From assembly GCA_036274675.1 (NCBI GenBank), contig DASUFE010000006.1:1-31798 (forward strand): a stretch of 31,798 nt of DNA, written 5' to 3'. Of the stretch, positions 8,583 through 16,221 are shown piece by piece. The position numbers and the translations under genes were made by a program. The notes beneath the pieces were generated by a model that saw only the letters and a list, made by a program, of their open reading frames with translations, searched no databases and had not been told where the DNA came from. Each line of letters opens with the position of its first letter. Position 1 is the stretch's first letter. This stretch comes from DASUFE01 sp036274675. GTDB lineage: Bacteria > Pseudomonadota > Gammaproteobacteria > HTCC5015.

Positions 8583-8711
8583 GCTGCCCCCTTTAACAAT
8601 TTTAACTATTCTAGGTAATGCAGCATGCGATGCAAGCCTTTATTCTCCCCAGCTCGGCGAAGCAGCGTAAAATCAGGGGATGGCGTGGATCACCGTTTCC
8701 GGAAAAATGTT

Positions 8712-8803
8712 CCTTCTCCCTAAGGGAGAAGGGCAGGATGAGGGGAATGAAAAAGCATTTTTGTATAGCACCCTCACCCATACCCTCTCCCGCGAGGAGA
8801 GGG
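8712..8803. repeat. Inverted pair of REP-like palindromes
   Basis: Two hairpins, CCTTCTCCC-TAA-GGGAGAAGG (8712-8732) and CCCTCTCC-CGCGA-GGAGAGGG (8783-8803), are followed and preceded respectively by matching GATGAGGGG and CACCCTCACCC tails. The two halves are roughly reverse complements of each other. This is the usual layout of paired intergenic REP elements in proteobacteria. It sits between the lipoprotein gene and ybiT and may serve as a 3' end for ybiT. Confidence 0.75.
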
Positions 8804-8822
8804 ATTACAGTGTAATTTGGAC

Positions 8823-10472
8823 TTACTTACGCCGCCCCGAACCGGCATTGGCAGTTTTAGTCTTGGCCGCCGCTGCCGCAGCCAGCGCATCCTGGTGCGC
8901 CAGGTATTCGTCATAAGTGCCCTGATAGTCGATAAACCGCCGGCCCTTGATTTCCAGCACGCGCGTTGCGAGCGAAGAAACAAATTCCCGGTCATGGCTG
9001 ACGAAGATCAGCGTGCCGGAATAATTTTCCAGCGCCCAGTTCAAGGCCTCGATGGCCTCCATGTCCATATGGTTGGTGGGTTCGTCCATCACCAGCACGT
9101 TGTGGTCCTGCATCATCAGCTTGCCGAACAGCAGGCGGTTCTTCTCGCCCCCGGAGCAGACCCTGGCCTTCTTTTTATAATCGTCGGCGGTGAACAGCAG
9201 GCGCCCGAGCATGGCGCGCACGGACTGGTCATCGTGCCTGGGCTTGCGCCACTGGCTCATCCAGTCGAACAGCGTGAGATCGTTGTCGAAATCGCGCGTG
9301 CTGTCCTGCGGCACGTAGCCCACGCTCGCGTTCTCCGCCCATTTCACGCTGCCGCTGTTCGGCGTGTACTCGCCCATCAGGCAGCGCAGGAAGGTGGTCT
9401 TGCCCGCGCCGTTCTCACCGATCACCGCGAGGCGGGCGCCGGCTTCCAGCAGCAGATTGCCCTTCTCGAACAGTTTCTCGCCATCGAAGCCGTGCCCCAG
9501 GTTCTCCAGCGTCAGCGCCAGGCGATGCAGCTTCTTCTCCTGGTTGAACACGATGTACGGGCTCTGGCGGCTGGAAGGCTTGATCTCCTCCAGCTTGATC
9601 TTCTCGATCTGCCGCGCGCGCGACGTCGCCTGCCGCGCCTTCGAGGCGTTGGCCGAGAAGCGGCTCACGAATTGCTGCAGCTCCGCGATCCGGGTGGACT
9701 TCTTGGCGTTCTCCGCCATCACCAGTTCCCGCGCCTGGGTGGAAGCCAGCATAAAATCATCATAGTTACCCGGATACACGCGCAGCTCGCCGAAATCGAT
9801 ATCGGCCATGTGCGTGCATACCGTATTCAGAAAATGCCGGTCGTGGGAAATGATCACCATCGTGCTCTTGCGCTCGTTGATCACGTTTTCCAGCCAGCGG
9901 ATGGTGTGGATATCCAGGTTATTGGTCGGCTCGTCGAGGAGCAGGATATCGGGGTCTGCGAACAGAGCCTGCACCAGCAGCACGCGCAGCTTCCAGCCCG
10001 GCGCCACTTCACTCATCGGGCCGGTATGCAATTCCTCCGCGATACCGGCGCTGATCAGCAGCTCCCCGGCCCGGCTCTCGGCCGTATAACCGTCCAGCTC
10101 CGCGAACTTGATCTCCAGCTCCGCCACCTTCATGCCGTCGGCCTCGGTGATCTCGGCCGAACCATAAATGCGATCCCGCTCGCGCTTCACCTTCCACAGC
10201 TCGGCATGCCCCATGATCACCGTATCCAGCACGCTGTATTTTTCGAAGGCGAACTGGTCCTGGCTCAGCTTCCCCACCCGAAAACCGGGCTGCACGGACA
10301 CATTCCCCGACGTCGGCTCCAGATCCCCGCCCAGAATCTTCATAAACGTCGTCTTGCCGCAGCCATTGGCCCCGATCAGCCCATAACGGTTCCCATTCCC
10401 GAACTTGACGGAAATATTCTCGAACAAGGGCTTAGGCCCGAACTGCATGGTGATATTGGAGGCGGTGATCAA
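8823..10472 (-). CDS. ybiT: ABC-F family ATPase YbiT
   Basis: 549 residues, full length and close throughout to E. coli YbiT as recalled. There are two ABC domains: Walker A GANGCGKTT (about 34-42) with LLLDEPTNNLD, and a second Walker A GENGAGKTT with VMDEPTNHMD, joined by the long charged linker typical of ABC-F proteins. No membrane segments are present. ABC-F proteins bind the ribosomal E site and modulate translation by ATP hydrolysis; YbiT is one of the four E. coli members. The signature SGGEKNRLLFGKLMM is intact. The gene appears monocistronic, with REP hairpins downstream, and diverges from the peroxiredoxin-like gene over 184 bp. Confidence 0.96.
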   Translation of the reverse strand: MITASNITMQFGPKPLFENISVKFGNGNRYGLIGANGCGKTTFMKILGGDLEPTSGNVSVQPGFRVGKLSQDQFAFEKYSVLDTVIMGHAELWKVKRERDRIYGSAEITEADGMKVAELEIKFAELDGYTAESRAGELLISAGIAEELHTGPMSEVAPGWKLRVLLVQALFADPDILLLDEPTNNLDIHTIRWLENVINERKSTMVIISHDRHFLNTVCTHMADIDFGELRVYPGNYDDFMLASTQARELVMAENAKKSTRIAELQQFVSRFSANASKARQATSRARQIEKIKLEEIKPSSRQSPYIVFNQEKKLHRLALTLENLGHGFDGEKLFEKGNLLLEAGARLAVIGENGAGKTTFLRCLMGEYTPNSGSVKWAENASVGYVPQDSTRDFDNDLTLFDWMSQWRKPRHDDQSVRAMLGRLLFTADDYKKKARVCSGGEKNRLLFGKLMMQDHNVLVMDEPTNHMDMEAIEALNWALENYSGTLIFVSHDREFVSSLATRVLEIKGRRFIDYQGTYDEYLAHQDALAAAAAAKTKTANAGSGRRK

Positions 10473-10656
10473 GGGAAAAACCTGACATATATAAGGAATC
10501 GGAGGGGGCGTACTATAAGGAATTGCGGCCGGCAGGTCGAGGCTAAAACCCCCTTTTAATCCTTAAAAAGTCTTTGATAGCAAAGCCCCCATGGATAAGT
10601 TCTGCGGTTTGGCCTCTTGAATATAGGTTAAAATTCGTCACCCGAAGGAGACCATC

Positions 10657-11217
10657 ATGCGACTAAAAGCACCGTGCCAAGGTATCGATTTCCACACTAC
10701 CGATATATACGGCAACCCCTTTCGTTTGAGTGACCACGTAGGCAAACGCATAATGCTGTCATTCTTTAGGGACGCGGGTTGCCCTTTCTGCAATTTCCGT
10801 GTTTACGAACTCACACACAATCACAAAGCGTGGCAACAACAAAATCTCAAAATTATTACCGTATTCAGCGACACGGTGGAAAAAGTCCGGCGTTACGTCG
10901 CAAAGCACCCACGGCCATTCATCATGCTCGCCGATCCAAACCTTGAAATTTACAACCAATACGGCATTGAACATTCCGCTGGCGCCTTGCTCAAGGCGAT
11001 TCTGTTTAAAATGCCCCGGATCATTCGCGGAATAGCCAAAGGCGGGCGCCCCAGCAACAATCCGCATCCGCGCATCGTGCCGGCCGATTTCCTGTTCCTG
11101 GAAGACGGGCGCATCTCCAGAGTCTGGTATGGCCGGAATACCAGCGACCACATACCCATATCCGAAATACAAGACTTTATCAATGAAGGCAATCAATCGA
11201 GAAACCCGACTCGTTGA
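10657..11217 (+). CDS. AhpC/TSA-family peroxiredoxin-like thiol protein
   Basis: 186 residues, cytoplasmic (no signal). The thioredoxin-fold start is visible: FHTTDIYGNPFRLSDHVGKR, then MLSFFRDAGCPFCNFRVYEL with a CxxC pair (C42, C45). A peroxidatic cysteine in this position and a resolving partner three residues later is typical of the AhpC/TSA-like redoxin group. A second half (PADFLFLEDGRISRVWYGRNTSDHIP) gives the C-terminal strands of that fold. The insert around 115-135 (KAILFKMPRIIRGIAKGGRPSNN) is basic and unusual. The ATG follows GAAGGAG at 6 bases. It probably reduces peroxides or disulfides; the reductant is unknown. Confidence 0.85.
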   Translation: MRLKAPCQGIDFHTTDIYGNPFRLSDHVGKRIMLSFFRDAGCPFCNFRVYELTHNHKAWQQQNLKIITVFSDTVEKVRRYVAKHPRPFIMLADPNLEIYNQYGIEHSAGALLKAILFKMPRIIRGIAKGGRPSNNPHPRIVPADFLFLEDGRISRVWYGRNTSDHIPISEIQDFINEGNQSRNPTR

Positions 11218-11382
11218 TTCATATCGGAAGTGGAAATCTAGGGAAAAAACTGAACCTCAACAATGCCACGCCCCTAGGCCAATTTGGCGGTATCCCTGCA
11301 GCTTGTGACGCTTACCTCAGCTCAGACCCCTTGCCTTTTTTTAATGTACTTCAGCAACAATAAACCCTCCCTGCACCTCTCA

Positions 11383-12228
11383 TCACAAAGCATTCTTCTT
11401 CATAGAATCTTCCAGGATTTTCTTTTCGGCATCCTTATCGACGACATTCTGTTCATGGCGCATAACACGGAATTCGCCCGTGTCCTGCTGATGCAGGATC
11501 AGGGTTTCGGTGCAGAAATTGATATTGGTATACCGGCAGTTGAGGTCGAAGGCTGCGTAAACGCCGGGGTAAGCTGCGCCGGGGGGATCCTTGTGCCAGC
11601 TCAGCCTGGCGATTTCGTGGACGGGGTCGCCGCCGGATTCCAGGCGGAAGTCCGCCGAATGTTTGCTCCACTCCTTGAACGACATCAGTTTCTGCATGCC
11701 GGGAGCGAGCAGCTCGTATGCTTCCTGGTACCGGCCCTCGTCCAGCAGCTTCAGATATTGCCGGGCGAGGTCTTTGGCCGCCGCTATCTGTTTTGCATCG
11801 GGTTCCCACTGTTTGGTCTGCGGAGCCGAATCCGTTTGCGGTGCGGCCTGCATGCCCTGGGTCATCTGTTCGTTCAGCCACTTGAACTGGGCCTGGAAAT
11901 TATCGCAGTCCGGCCGGGGTGCGTGACATAGAATGTTCAGGTCGACGTATATTCCGCCGTCCTTTTCATACACATTGCGCTTGGCAACGGCGGGATACGC
12001 CGGATCGGAGCGGGGAGCGAAGGACCACACAACCAGCTCCTTTGCGCCCTTTTCGGTGATGATGGTCCAGCCGTTGCGGTCGCTGATCTCCACACCGGGT
12101 TTTTTCTTCAGGCTGTCCAGCGCCTCTTTGACGGAGGAATATCCGATCGAGGCAGCCTGATCGGCCTGGGCCGATGACGCGACTATCAACAACGCCGGAA
12201 TAACGGTTATCAAGAGTTTTGATTTCAT
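11383..12228 (-). CDS. Secreted two-domain protein: IGYSS-type domain plus DUF4019-like domain
   Basis: 281 residues with signal peptide 1-22. Residues about 27-116 are homologous to 110-200 of the protein at 7207-7947: IGYSSVKEALDSL, GWTII, LVVWSFAPRSDPAYPAVAKR and C101-x6-C108-DNF. After a Gln/Pro linker, residues about 147-258 resemble DUF4019: AKDLARQYLKLLDEGRYQEA, then W187 and a late C-x7-C pair (C231, C239). DUF4019 domains are small periplasmic NTF2-like folds of unknown role. The gene starts 40 bp after the 12269 lipoprotein on the same strand, so they may be co-transcribed. The domain relationship is seen directly; the DUF4019 match is from memory. Confidence 0.78.
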   Translation of the reverse strand: MKSKLLITVIPALLIVASSAQADQAASIGYSSVKEALDSLKKKPGVEISDRNGWTIITEKGAKELVVWSFAPRSDPAYPAVAKRNVYEKDGGIYVDLNILCHAPRPDCDNFQAQFKWLNEQMTQGMQAAPQTDSAPQTKQWEPDAKQIAAAKDLARQYLKLLDEGRYQEAYELLAPGMQKLMSFKEWSKHSADFRLESGGDPVHEIARLSWHKDPPGAAYPGVYAAFDLNCRYTNINFCTETLILHQQDTGEFRVMRHEQNVVDKDAEKKILEDSMKKNAL

Positions 12229-12268
12229 GTGTACATACCTGAAACGCTTGGCGCGCCTCCGGGCAAGC

Positions 12269-12733
12269 CTAATTGTTTTTACAACCGCTCAAATCTTTAA
12301 GCTCCAGCTGCCTGCTTTGCCTTCCGGCCGGGTTCATTTCGAAGACCTTAACCTTGTAGATGGTATCGACATAACTGACTTCGGCCATGTAGCGGTAGGC
12401 GGTTTTAGGCGTGAGAAAGGCGCCTTGAACCGTGTTGCCGGAACCGGAGTTTTGGCCGGAGGTATTAAAGGTGAAGACGAGGTAGCTCTGCTGTTTAGGA
12501 GGCAGGCCGAATTCAACAACGGGTTGATTGAGTTGCAGCGTTCCTTTATATAGAGTCGCGCAGTCGGCGTTGACCGCGTAAATATCGAGCGAGGCTTCGC
12601 CGTTCTCAAGCATCGCGCCGGAGTCGGAAACGGTTTTAACGCCGAAGTTCTTATCGGGAAGATCGGGATAGGGTTTGCTGCCGGAGCAGGCAGTTAAGAG
12701 TAATGCGCTTAGTGATAGAAGCAAGATTCTCAT
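12269..12733 (-). CDS. Lipoprotein of unknown function
   Basis: 154 residues. The signal MRILLLSLSALLLTAC ends in a textbook lipobox (LTAC, Cys16). The mature part is beta-rich (TLYKGTLQLNQPVVEFGLPP, SYLVFTFNTSG, TAYRYMAEVSYVDTIYKVKVFEM) with a late C-terminal Cys, and looks like one small sandwich domain. No family is recognised. The ribosome site is weak (AT-rich leader), but the lipobox fixes the start. It probably forms a unit with the secreted protein gene 40 bp downstream. Confidence 0.75.
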   Translation of the reverse strand: MRILLLSLSALLLTACSGSKPYPDLPDKNFGVKTVSDSGAMLENGEASLDIYAVNADCATLYKGTLQLNQPVVEFGLPPKQQSYLVFTFNTSGQNSGSGNTVQGAFLTPKTAYRYMAEVSYVDTIYKVKVFEMNPAGRQSRQLELKDLSGCKNN

Positions 12734-12792
12734 AATTTTTTCTTTATGTTGTTCTTATGCGCATTCTCCGAACACGCCCCCTGCTTTCAGCA

Positions 12793-12815
12793 TCCCCCTT
12801 CGTTCCGAAGGGGGA
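12793..12815. repeat. Short intergenic palindrome with 3-base loop
   Basis: TCCCCCTTCG-TTC-CGAAGGGGGA, a 10-bp stem. The same design occurs at 14275-14297 and, shorter, at 7069-7085. It lies downstream of the minus-strand gene 12907-13737 and could end its transcript, but no T-run follows. Confidence 0.6.
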
Positions 12816-12906
12816 CGTATTTGTTCTGTTGAGGTTAGGCCCCTCAAACTACGGTTGAAATGGACGATTATCTGGTGGTTCTGTGCGCCCGCCGTTGGTG
12901 GCTTTG

Positions 12907-13737
12907 CTATTTTACCGGCCGTTTCGGAACCGCCAGGCCCATTGAGACCAGGTCCTGGATGACCTCCGTGTTCGGTTTGCGGCCCCCGTCATCGTACACC
13001 TGTGAAACATTGTAGGCATTGGACCCCATCAGCTTCACGGAATCATCGATGCTGTTGAGGCTGACGCGGTAAAGGGTGTTTCTCCAGCCCGTCGCCGGAG
13101 TCGCCACTACGTATGGTTCGCTGCCCGGGCCGATGGATATTTTTTGGAAGATCAGTATCTCGCCGCTGCCGGCGTCCTGCCACTTGACGATAACCTCGCC
13201 CGCTTCGTTGCTGAGTATGTGCGCGAACAGCGGTTCATATTTGGAAACGGCGACGTCCTGCGCAAGCATCTGCTTGCCGTACAGCGGGGACTTGGAGAAC
13301 TGAATGTCGACCGGATGAACCGCATCGTCGTCCGTGGGCGGCTCAGCCTGATCCTCCAGCGCCACTTCCAGCAGTCGCCGGGAAAAGGCCCGGGTATCGG
13401 AAATCTTCTCCAGCGATTCACGTCCCAGATATTTCTCCAGCTGGGCTTCGATGAAAGGCTCGGGGAGCTTGTCCAGTTTATCGGCCAGCACGGCGTAGGT
13501 TTGCGGCTTTACAACGCGCGCCCCGGGCGCGGCGCGCGCGGCAGTATTCGCGGCGGCTCCCTGCAGGCGTCTGATCTCTTGTATCGCCTCGGCAAGCTTC
13601 TGTTCGGCATCGGCCGTTACGACAGGCGCGGCCGCGTCCTGGCTCTGATTGCTCGAATCCGCCGCGCAGTAATAGCCGGCGCCGAAGCCGAAGGCTCCGA
13701 TCGATACCGCGCCCAGCAGCAGCATTATCCGGTTCAT
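12907..13737 (-). CDS. Membrane-anchored exported protein, function unknown
   Basis: 276 residues from the ATG at 13737, chosen because MNRIMLLLGAVSIGAFGFGAGYY then forms a clean N-terminal anchor; an upstream in-frame start would add 15 residues with two Arg-rich turns. After the anchor come a low-complexity region and a short coiled coil (AEQKLAEAIQEIRRLQG), an Ala-rich linker, a helical part (YAVLADKLDKLPEPFIEAQLEKYLG), and a beta-rich C-terminal half (AGEVIVKWQDAGSGEILIFQKISIG). It probably faces the periplasm. No family is recognised. The gene 68 bp upstream on the same strand (13806-13982) may be co-transcribed. Confidence 0.7.
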   Translation of the reverse strand: MNRIMLLLGAVSIGAFGFGAGYYCAADSSNQSQDAAAPVVTADAEQKLAEAIQEIRRLQGAAANTAARAAPGARVVKPQTYAVLADKLDKLPEPFIEAQLEKYLGRESLEKISDTRAFSRRLLEVALEDQAEPPTDDDAVHPVDIQFSKSPLYGKQMLAQDVAVSKYEPLFAHILSNEAGEVIVKWQDAGSGEILIFQKISIGPGSEPYVVATPATGWRNTLYRVSLNSIDDSVKLMGSNAYNVSQVYDDGGRKPNTEVIQDLVSMGLAVPKRPVK

Positions 13738-13805
13738 TTCAAAACGGCAAGACCATGCCCTGAAAAGCGGTAAGCGGCCCAAGGCCGCTTACCGGATGCA
13801 TGCAA

Positions 13806-13982
13806 TCAGCACTCGCCGCTGGAGGAGCAGGCGGCCTTTGATTCGTAACAGTGATCCGCCCCGGGGCAACTGTATTTGTCGTCGGCACAACCCCCGACGT
13901 TGGTTTTGCAATCATCGTCATCGAAGTGATTGCAAGCATTCAGGGAAAACAGCAGCATGGAAATGAATAGCAGTTTTTTCAT
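13806..13982 (-). CDS. Tiny Cys-rich lipoprotein
   Basis: 58 residues from the ATG at 13982, supported by a strong GGGAGGA site 5 bases upstream. Signal MKKLLFISMLLFSLNAC has a lipobox at Cys17. The mature chain has six further Cys (25, 32, 39, 45, 52, 58) at near-regular 6-7-residue spacing and an Asp run (DDDD), so it is probably a small disulfide-stapled knot on the membrane. No family is recognised. A longer upstream frame exists, but it lacks a signal and ribosome site. Confidence 0.7.
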   Translation of the reverse strand: MKKLLFISMLLFSLNACNHFDDDDCKTNVGGCADDKYSCPGADHCYESKAACSSSGEC

Positions 13983-14460
13983 GGATTCCTCCCGTATATA
14001 GCCAATCTGACTTATGCATCCATTCTCCCCCAATAAAAGAACAGGGAGCCCTCGAAGATACGCACATTTGTGAGGCTGCGTAACTGAATCTAGCAATCAC
14101 CCCCTCGGGTGTCAATGAAACCCCCGGCAAGCGCCGGCATTTCCGACAGGAGGCTTTCTGTGGCCGCCCCATGGGGGGAGGATTTATTTGTTGCGATTCC
14201 CAAACTCATCGCAACTACTTTCTCTTTACTATGCAGGGCTTAATGCAGAGCTTAGCCCAACGGGACCTGAGCCATCTCCCTTCGGGACGAAGGGGGACAG
14301 AAGATGCAAATTTTCGGCGGGAATGGCGGATTATTTAGGTAATAACCACTAATACCAAGGTGCGATCCGGCGGCAAAGCTTTGTTGCTAGCCTCAGCAAG
14401 CCGGACTCCCGGCCATCCGGTTTGCACAATGGCCGAATTCAAACGATAGGGATATTAACA
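13983..14460. other. 478-bp divergent intergenic region
   Basis: It lies between two oppositely oriented exported-protein genes. It contains a small GC hairpin (14124-14137), the 3-base-loop palindrome at 14275-14297, and a potentially folded block just before the plus-strand gene (14367-14404, outer arms CCGGC / GCCGG with nested GGC / GCC pairs). No ORF with a credible start was found. Promoters in both directions must lie here but were not assigned with confidence. Confidence 0.5.
14275..14297. repeat. Short intergenic palindrome with 3-base loop
   Basis: TCTCCCTTCG-GGA-CGAAGGGGGA, the same design as 12793-12815 with two wobble or mismatch positions. It is part of a dispersed small repeat family in this window. 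Confidence 0.55.
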
Positions 14461-14856
14461 ATGAAGAAACTTGTGTACTCGGCTTTGCTCGCTGCAATGA
14501 TTTTCCCCGCCACTGTGTTCGCCACCGGCGCCTACCTGGGCGGATATGTGTTCGTCAATCCCGCCTCCGGCTTTATGTCGGGCGCCTGGAACAATCGCTA
14601 CTCGACCGTGGTAACGCCCTTCACCACTTATATATATGCGGTCTATTCGATCGGTAGCTCGGTGTCGGTCGGCGGTCGCGATGACGCGGGCAACACCTTC
14701 TCGTGCTTCATCCCGCCGGCCAGCGCGCTGTATAAGGATGCGGTGCAACTGGTGAACGGGCTGACCAACGGCGTGCTGATCACCGTTAACAAGAATCTGG
14801 CGACGAACGAATGCATCCAGCTGTCGGCCTCGCACGATTCACGCAGACTGGATTAA
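14461..14856 (+). CDS. Small secreted protein, function unknown
   Basis: 131 residues from the ATG at 14461 (GGGAT upstream), starting MKKLVYSALLAAMIFPATVFA, a clear signal peptide. The mature chain is Gly/Ser/aromatic-rich with likely beta strands (GAYLGGYVFVNPASGFMSG, YIYAVYSIGSSVSVGG) and two Cys (in FSCFIPP and NECIQLS) that could form a disulfide. No family is recognised. A strong GC-rich terminator follows 22 bp after the stop, so the gene is a single unit. Confidence 0.72.
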   Translation: MKKLVYSALLAAMIFPATVFATGAYLGGYVFVNPASGFMSGAWNNRYSTVVTPFTTYIYAVYSIGSSVSVGGRDDAGNTFSCFIPPASALYKDAVQLVNGLTNGVLITVNKNLATNECIQLSASHDSRRLD

Positions 14857-14878
14857 CGGTTCCGCTCTCTTTAAAACC

Positions 14879-14906
14879 GGCCCGGCGTCGCGACGCCGGG
14901 CCTTCT
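14879..14906 (+). terminator. Rho-independent terminator after the small secreted protein
   Basis: A perfect 24-base GC-rich palindrome (14879-14902; arms begin GGCCCGGCG, loop region TCGCGA) followed by TTCTT. It separates the 14461 gene from the next gene, which starts 20 bp later. Confidence 0.85.
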
Positions 14907-14925
14907 TCCAGACCAGGTATCCAAC

Positions 14926-15402
14926 ATGAAAATCTCGATCACTCATTGTCTGCTCGGCGCAATCCTGTGCGTACAGGTGGCCGGTTTTTATATCCTCTGG
15001 CGTCAAGATGACGGCGCGGTCCAGGGAATGCTGCCGCGGAACATCGGCCATGAAAGCGCCGCCGCGCACGACTCCGGCGTGGAGGTGACGCAGATCGCGG
15101 CGCTGGTGCGCGGCATTTTACGGGAAGAGCTGGCGGGCGAGGCGCAGCATAATGGCGAAGCAGCAGCCGCTCAGCCGCAACAAACGGTCGATCCGGCGCA
15201 AAACCAGGATGCCTACCGCAAGAGCCTCGCCATCGTCGACAATGCCCTCGCCGCCGGCAAGTGGCGGCAGGACGACAACCTGGACATCATGCAGTTGAGC
15301 CCGAATCTGACTTCCGTGCAGCGCATTGAATTACTGGACAAGCTGGCGTATGCCATCAACGGCGGCGCACTGGAACTGGAAGCGACACCGCCGCCGTTGT
15401 AA
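14926..15402 (+). CDS. Membrane-anchored protein, function unknown
   Basis: 158 residues. An N-terminal hydrophobic segment (THCLLGAILCVQVAGFYILW, about 6-25) looks like a single-pass anchor or uncleaved signal. The rest is soluble, Ala/Gln-rich, with helical stretches (AALVRGILREELAG and SVQRIELLDKLAYAINGG) and a short Pro tail. No Cys outside the anchor and no known motif. It starts directly after the terminator of the previous gene, so it needs its own promoter or read-through. Confidence 0.65.
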   Translation: MKISITHCLLGAILCVQVAGFYILWRQDDGAVQGMLPRNIGHESAAAHDSGVEVTQIAALVRGILREELAGEAQHNGEAAAAQPQQTVDPAQNQDAYRKSLAIVDNALAAGKWRQDDNLDIMQLSPNLTSVQRIELLDKLAYAINGGALELEATPPPL

Positions 15403-15439
15403 AAATCTTCGCGCACGGGGCAGCATTCATTCAAACGCA

Positions 15440-15568
15440 GCCCGGTTGCGGTGAGCCTATGCAACCCCGGGCGAGGTTTTCGAAATTGTATTTTGTTGGG
15501 GTTCATTGCATTCACCCCAACCTACACCGCGGTTTCGTAGCCCGGAAGAAGCAAAGCGGATTCCGGGC
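15440..15568. repeat. Cluster of three intergenic REP-like hairpins
   Basis: Three stem-loops in a row: GCCCGGTTGC...GCAACCCCGGGC (15440-15472, 2-base bulge), GTTGGGG...CCCCAAC (15495-15521) and GCCCGGAA...TTCCGGGC (15540-15568). The latter two resemble the GTTGGGG / TAGCCCGGA elements commonly scattered between genes in proteobacteria. They lie between two converging genes and may serve as transcript ends. Confidence 0.65.
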
Positions 15569-15616
15569 CACATGCAGGAAACGACGACGGCGCCGTTGTG
15601 AAATCCGAATCGATAT

Positions 15617-16096
15617 TTAAGGAGCTATCGTTTCCATCATATCGGGGCAGCCGCCGATATCCTTGCCGAGAGCCCACTTCCTGATCGTCCTGAGAATGAC
15701 ATCGGGAACTCCCGACTTGTATATATCGATACGGGTTTTCTTCGGGCTCGTGGGCGTTATGTCCACCACCATTATCAGCTGACCCTGTTCGGAGGCGTTC
15801 TGCGCGCGTCTCAGTTGCAGTTCCGCATTGTCGGGAGTGGCGGTAAAGGACGGGTTCCAGCGTGTCACCACCTTTTGCGTTCCGGATTGCGAGGTTATGG
15901 TGGTATTCAGGCATTCGGCGGTTTTCCGCTTGAAAGTGCCCGCCACCCCGTAGAGGGTATGGCTCACTTCGAAACTTTCCCTTTCGGATTCCGGCACGCC
16001 CTTGCGGAATGTCTCCGCCGTGACCGGCGGCTCGCCGGCGCAGCCGTGAAGGTTGAATTGCAGCAGGACGATCAGGGTTATCAGCAGGGTTCTCAT
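15617..16096 (-). CDS. Lipoprotein of unknown function
   Basis: 159 residues from the ATG at 16096, supported by GGAGAG 5 bases upstream. Signal MRTLLITLIVLLQFNLHGC has a weak but readable lipobox (LHGC). The mature part has paired strands (TLYGVAGTFKRKTAECLNTTI, KVVTRWNPSF, LIMVVDITPTSPKKTRIDIY) and ends with a helix and a late Cys, as in small lipid-anchored beta domains. Nothing identifies a function. It is oriented like the glycoside hydrolase gene that ends 125 bp upstream, so read-through co-expression is possible. Confidence 0.7.
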   Translation of the reverse strand: MRTLLITLIVLLQFNLHGCAGEPPVTAETFRKGVPESERESFEVSHTLYGVAGTFKRKTAECLNTTITSQSGTQKVVTRWNPSFTATPDNAELQLRRAQNASEQGQLIMVVDITPTSPKKTRIDIYKSGVPDVILRTIRKWALGKDIGGCPDMMETIAP

Positions 16097-16221
16097 GGGA
16101 CTCTCCAAACGCTGTGTTATCTATAAAGCCTTCTCAGGTCTCTCGCCCGGCGCTCCGAACGTAATACCATGGTTCATGCGTATTGCATAGCCTCGCTGCC
16201 GGTAATTTACGGCAAGAGTGG

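Noticed and set aside
8817..10559. Long plus-strand open frame of about 580 codons opposite ybiT
   Set aside because: It mirrors the codons of ybiT in a high-GC gene; the minus-strand protein is full length with two intact ABC domains.
14340..14460. Cyclic-di-GMP (GEMM) riboswitch
   Set aside because: A GGCAAAGC stretch is present, but the paired half and the GAAA tetraloop and receptor of GEMM-I could not be found.
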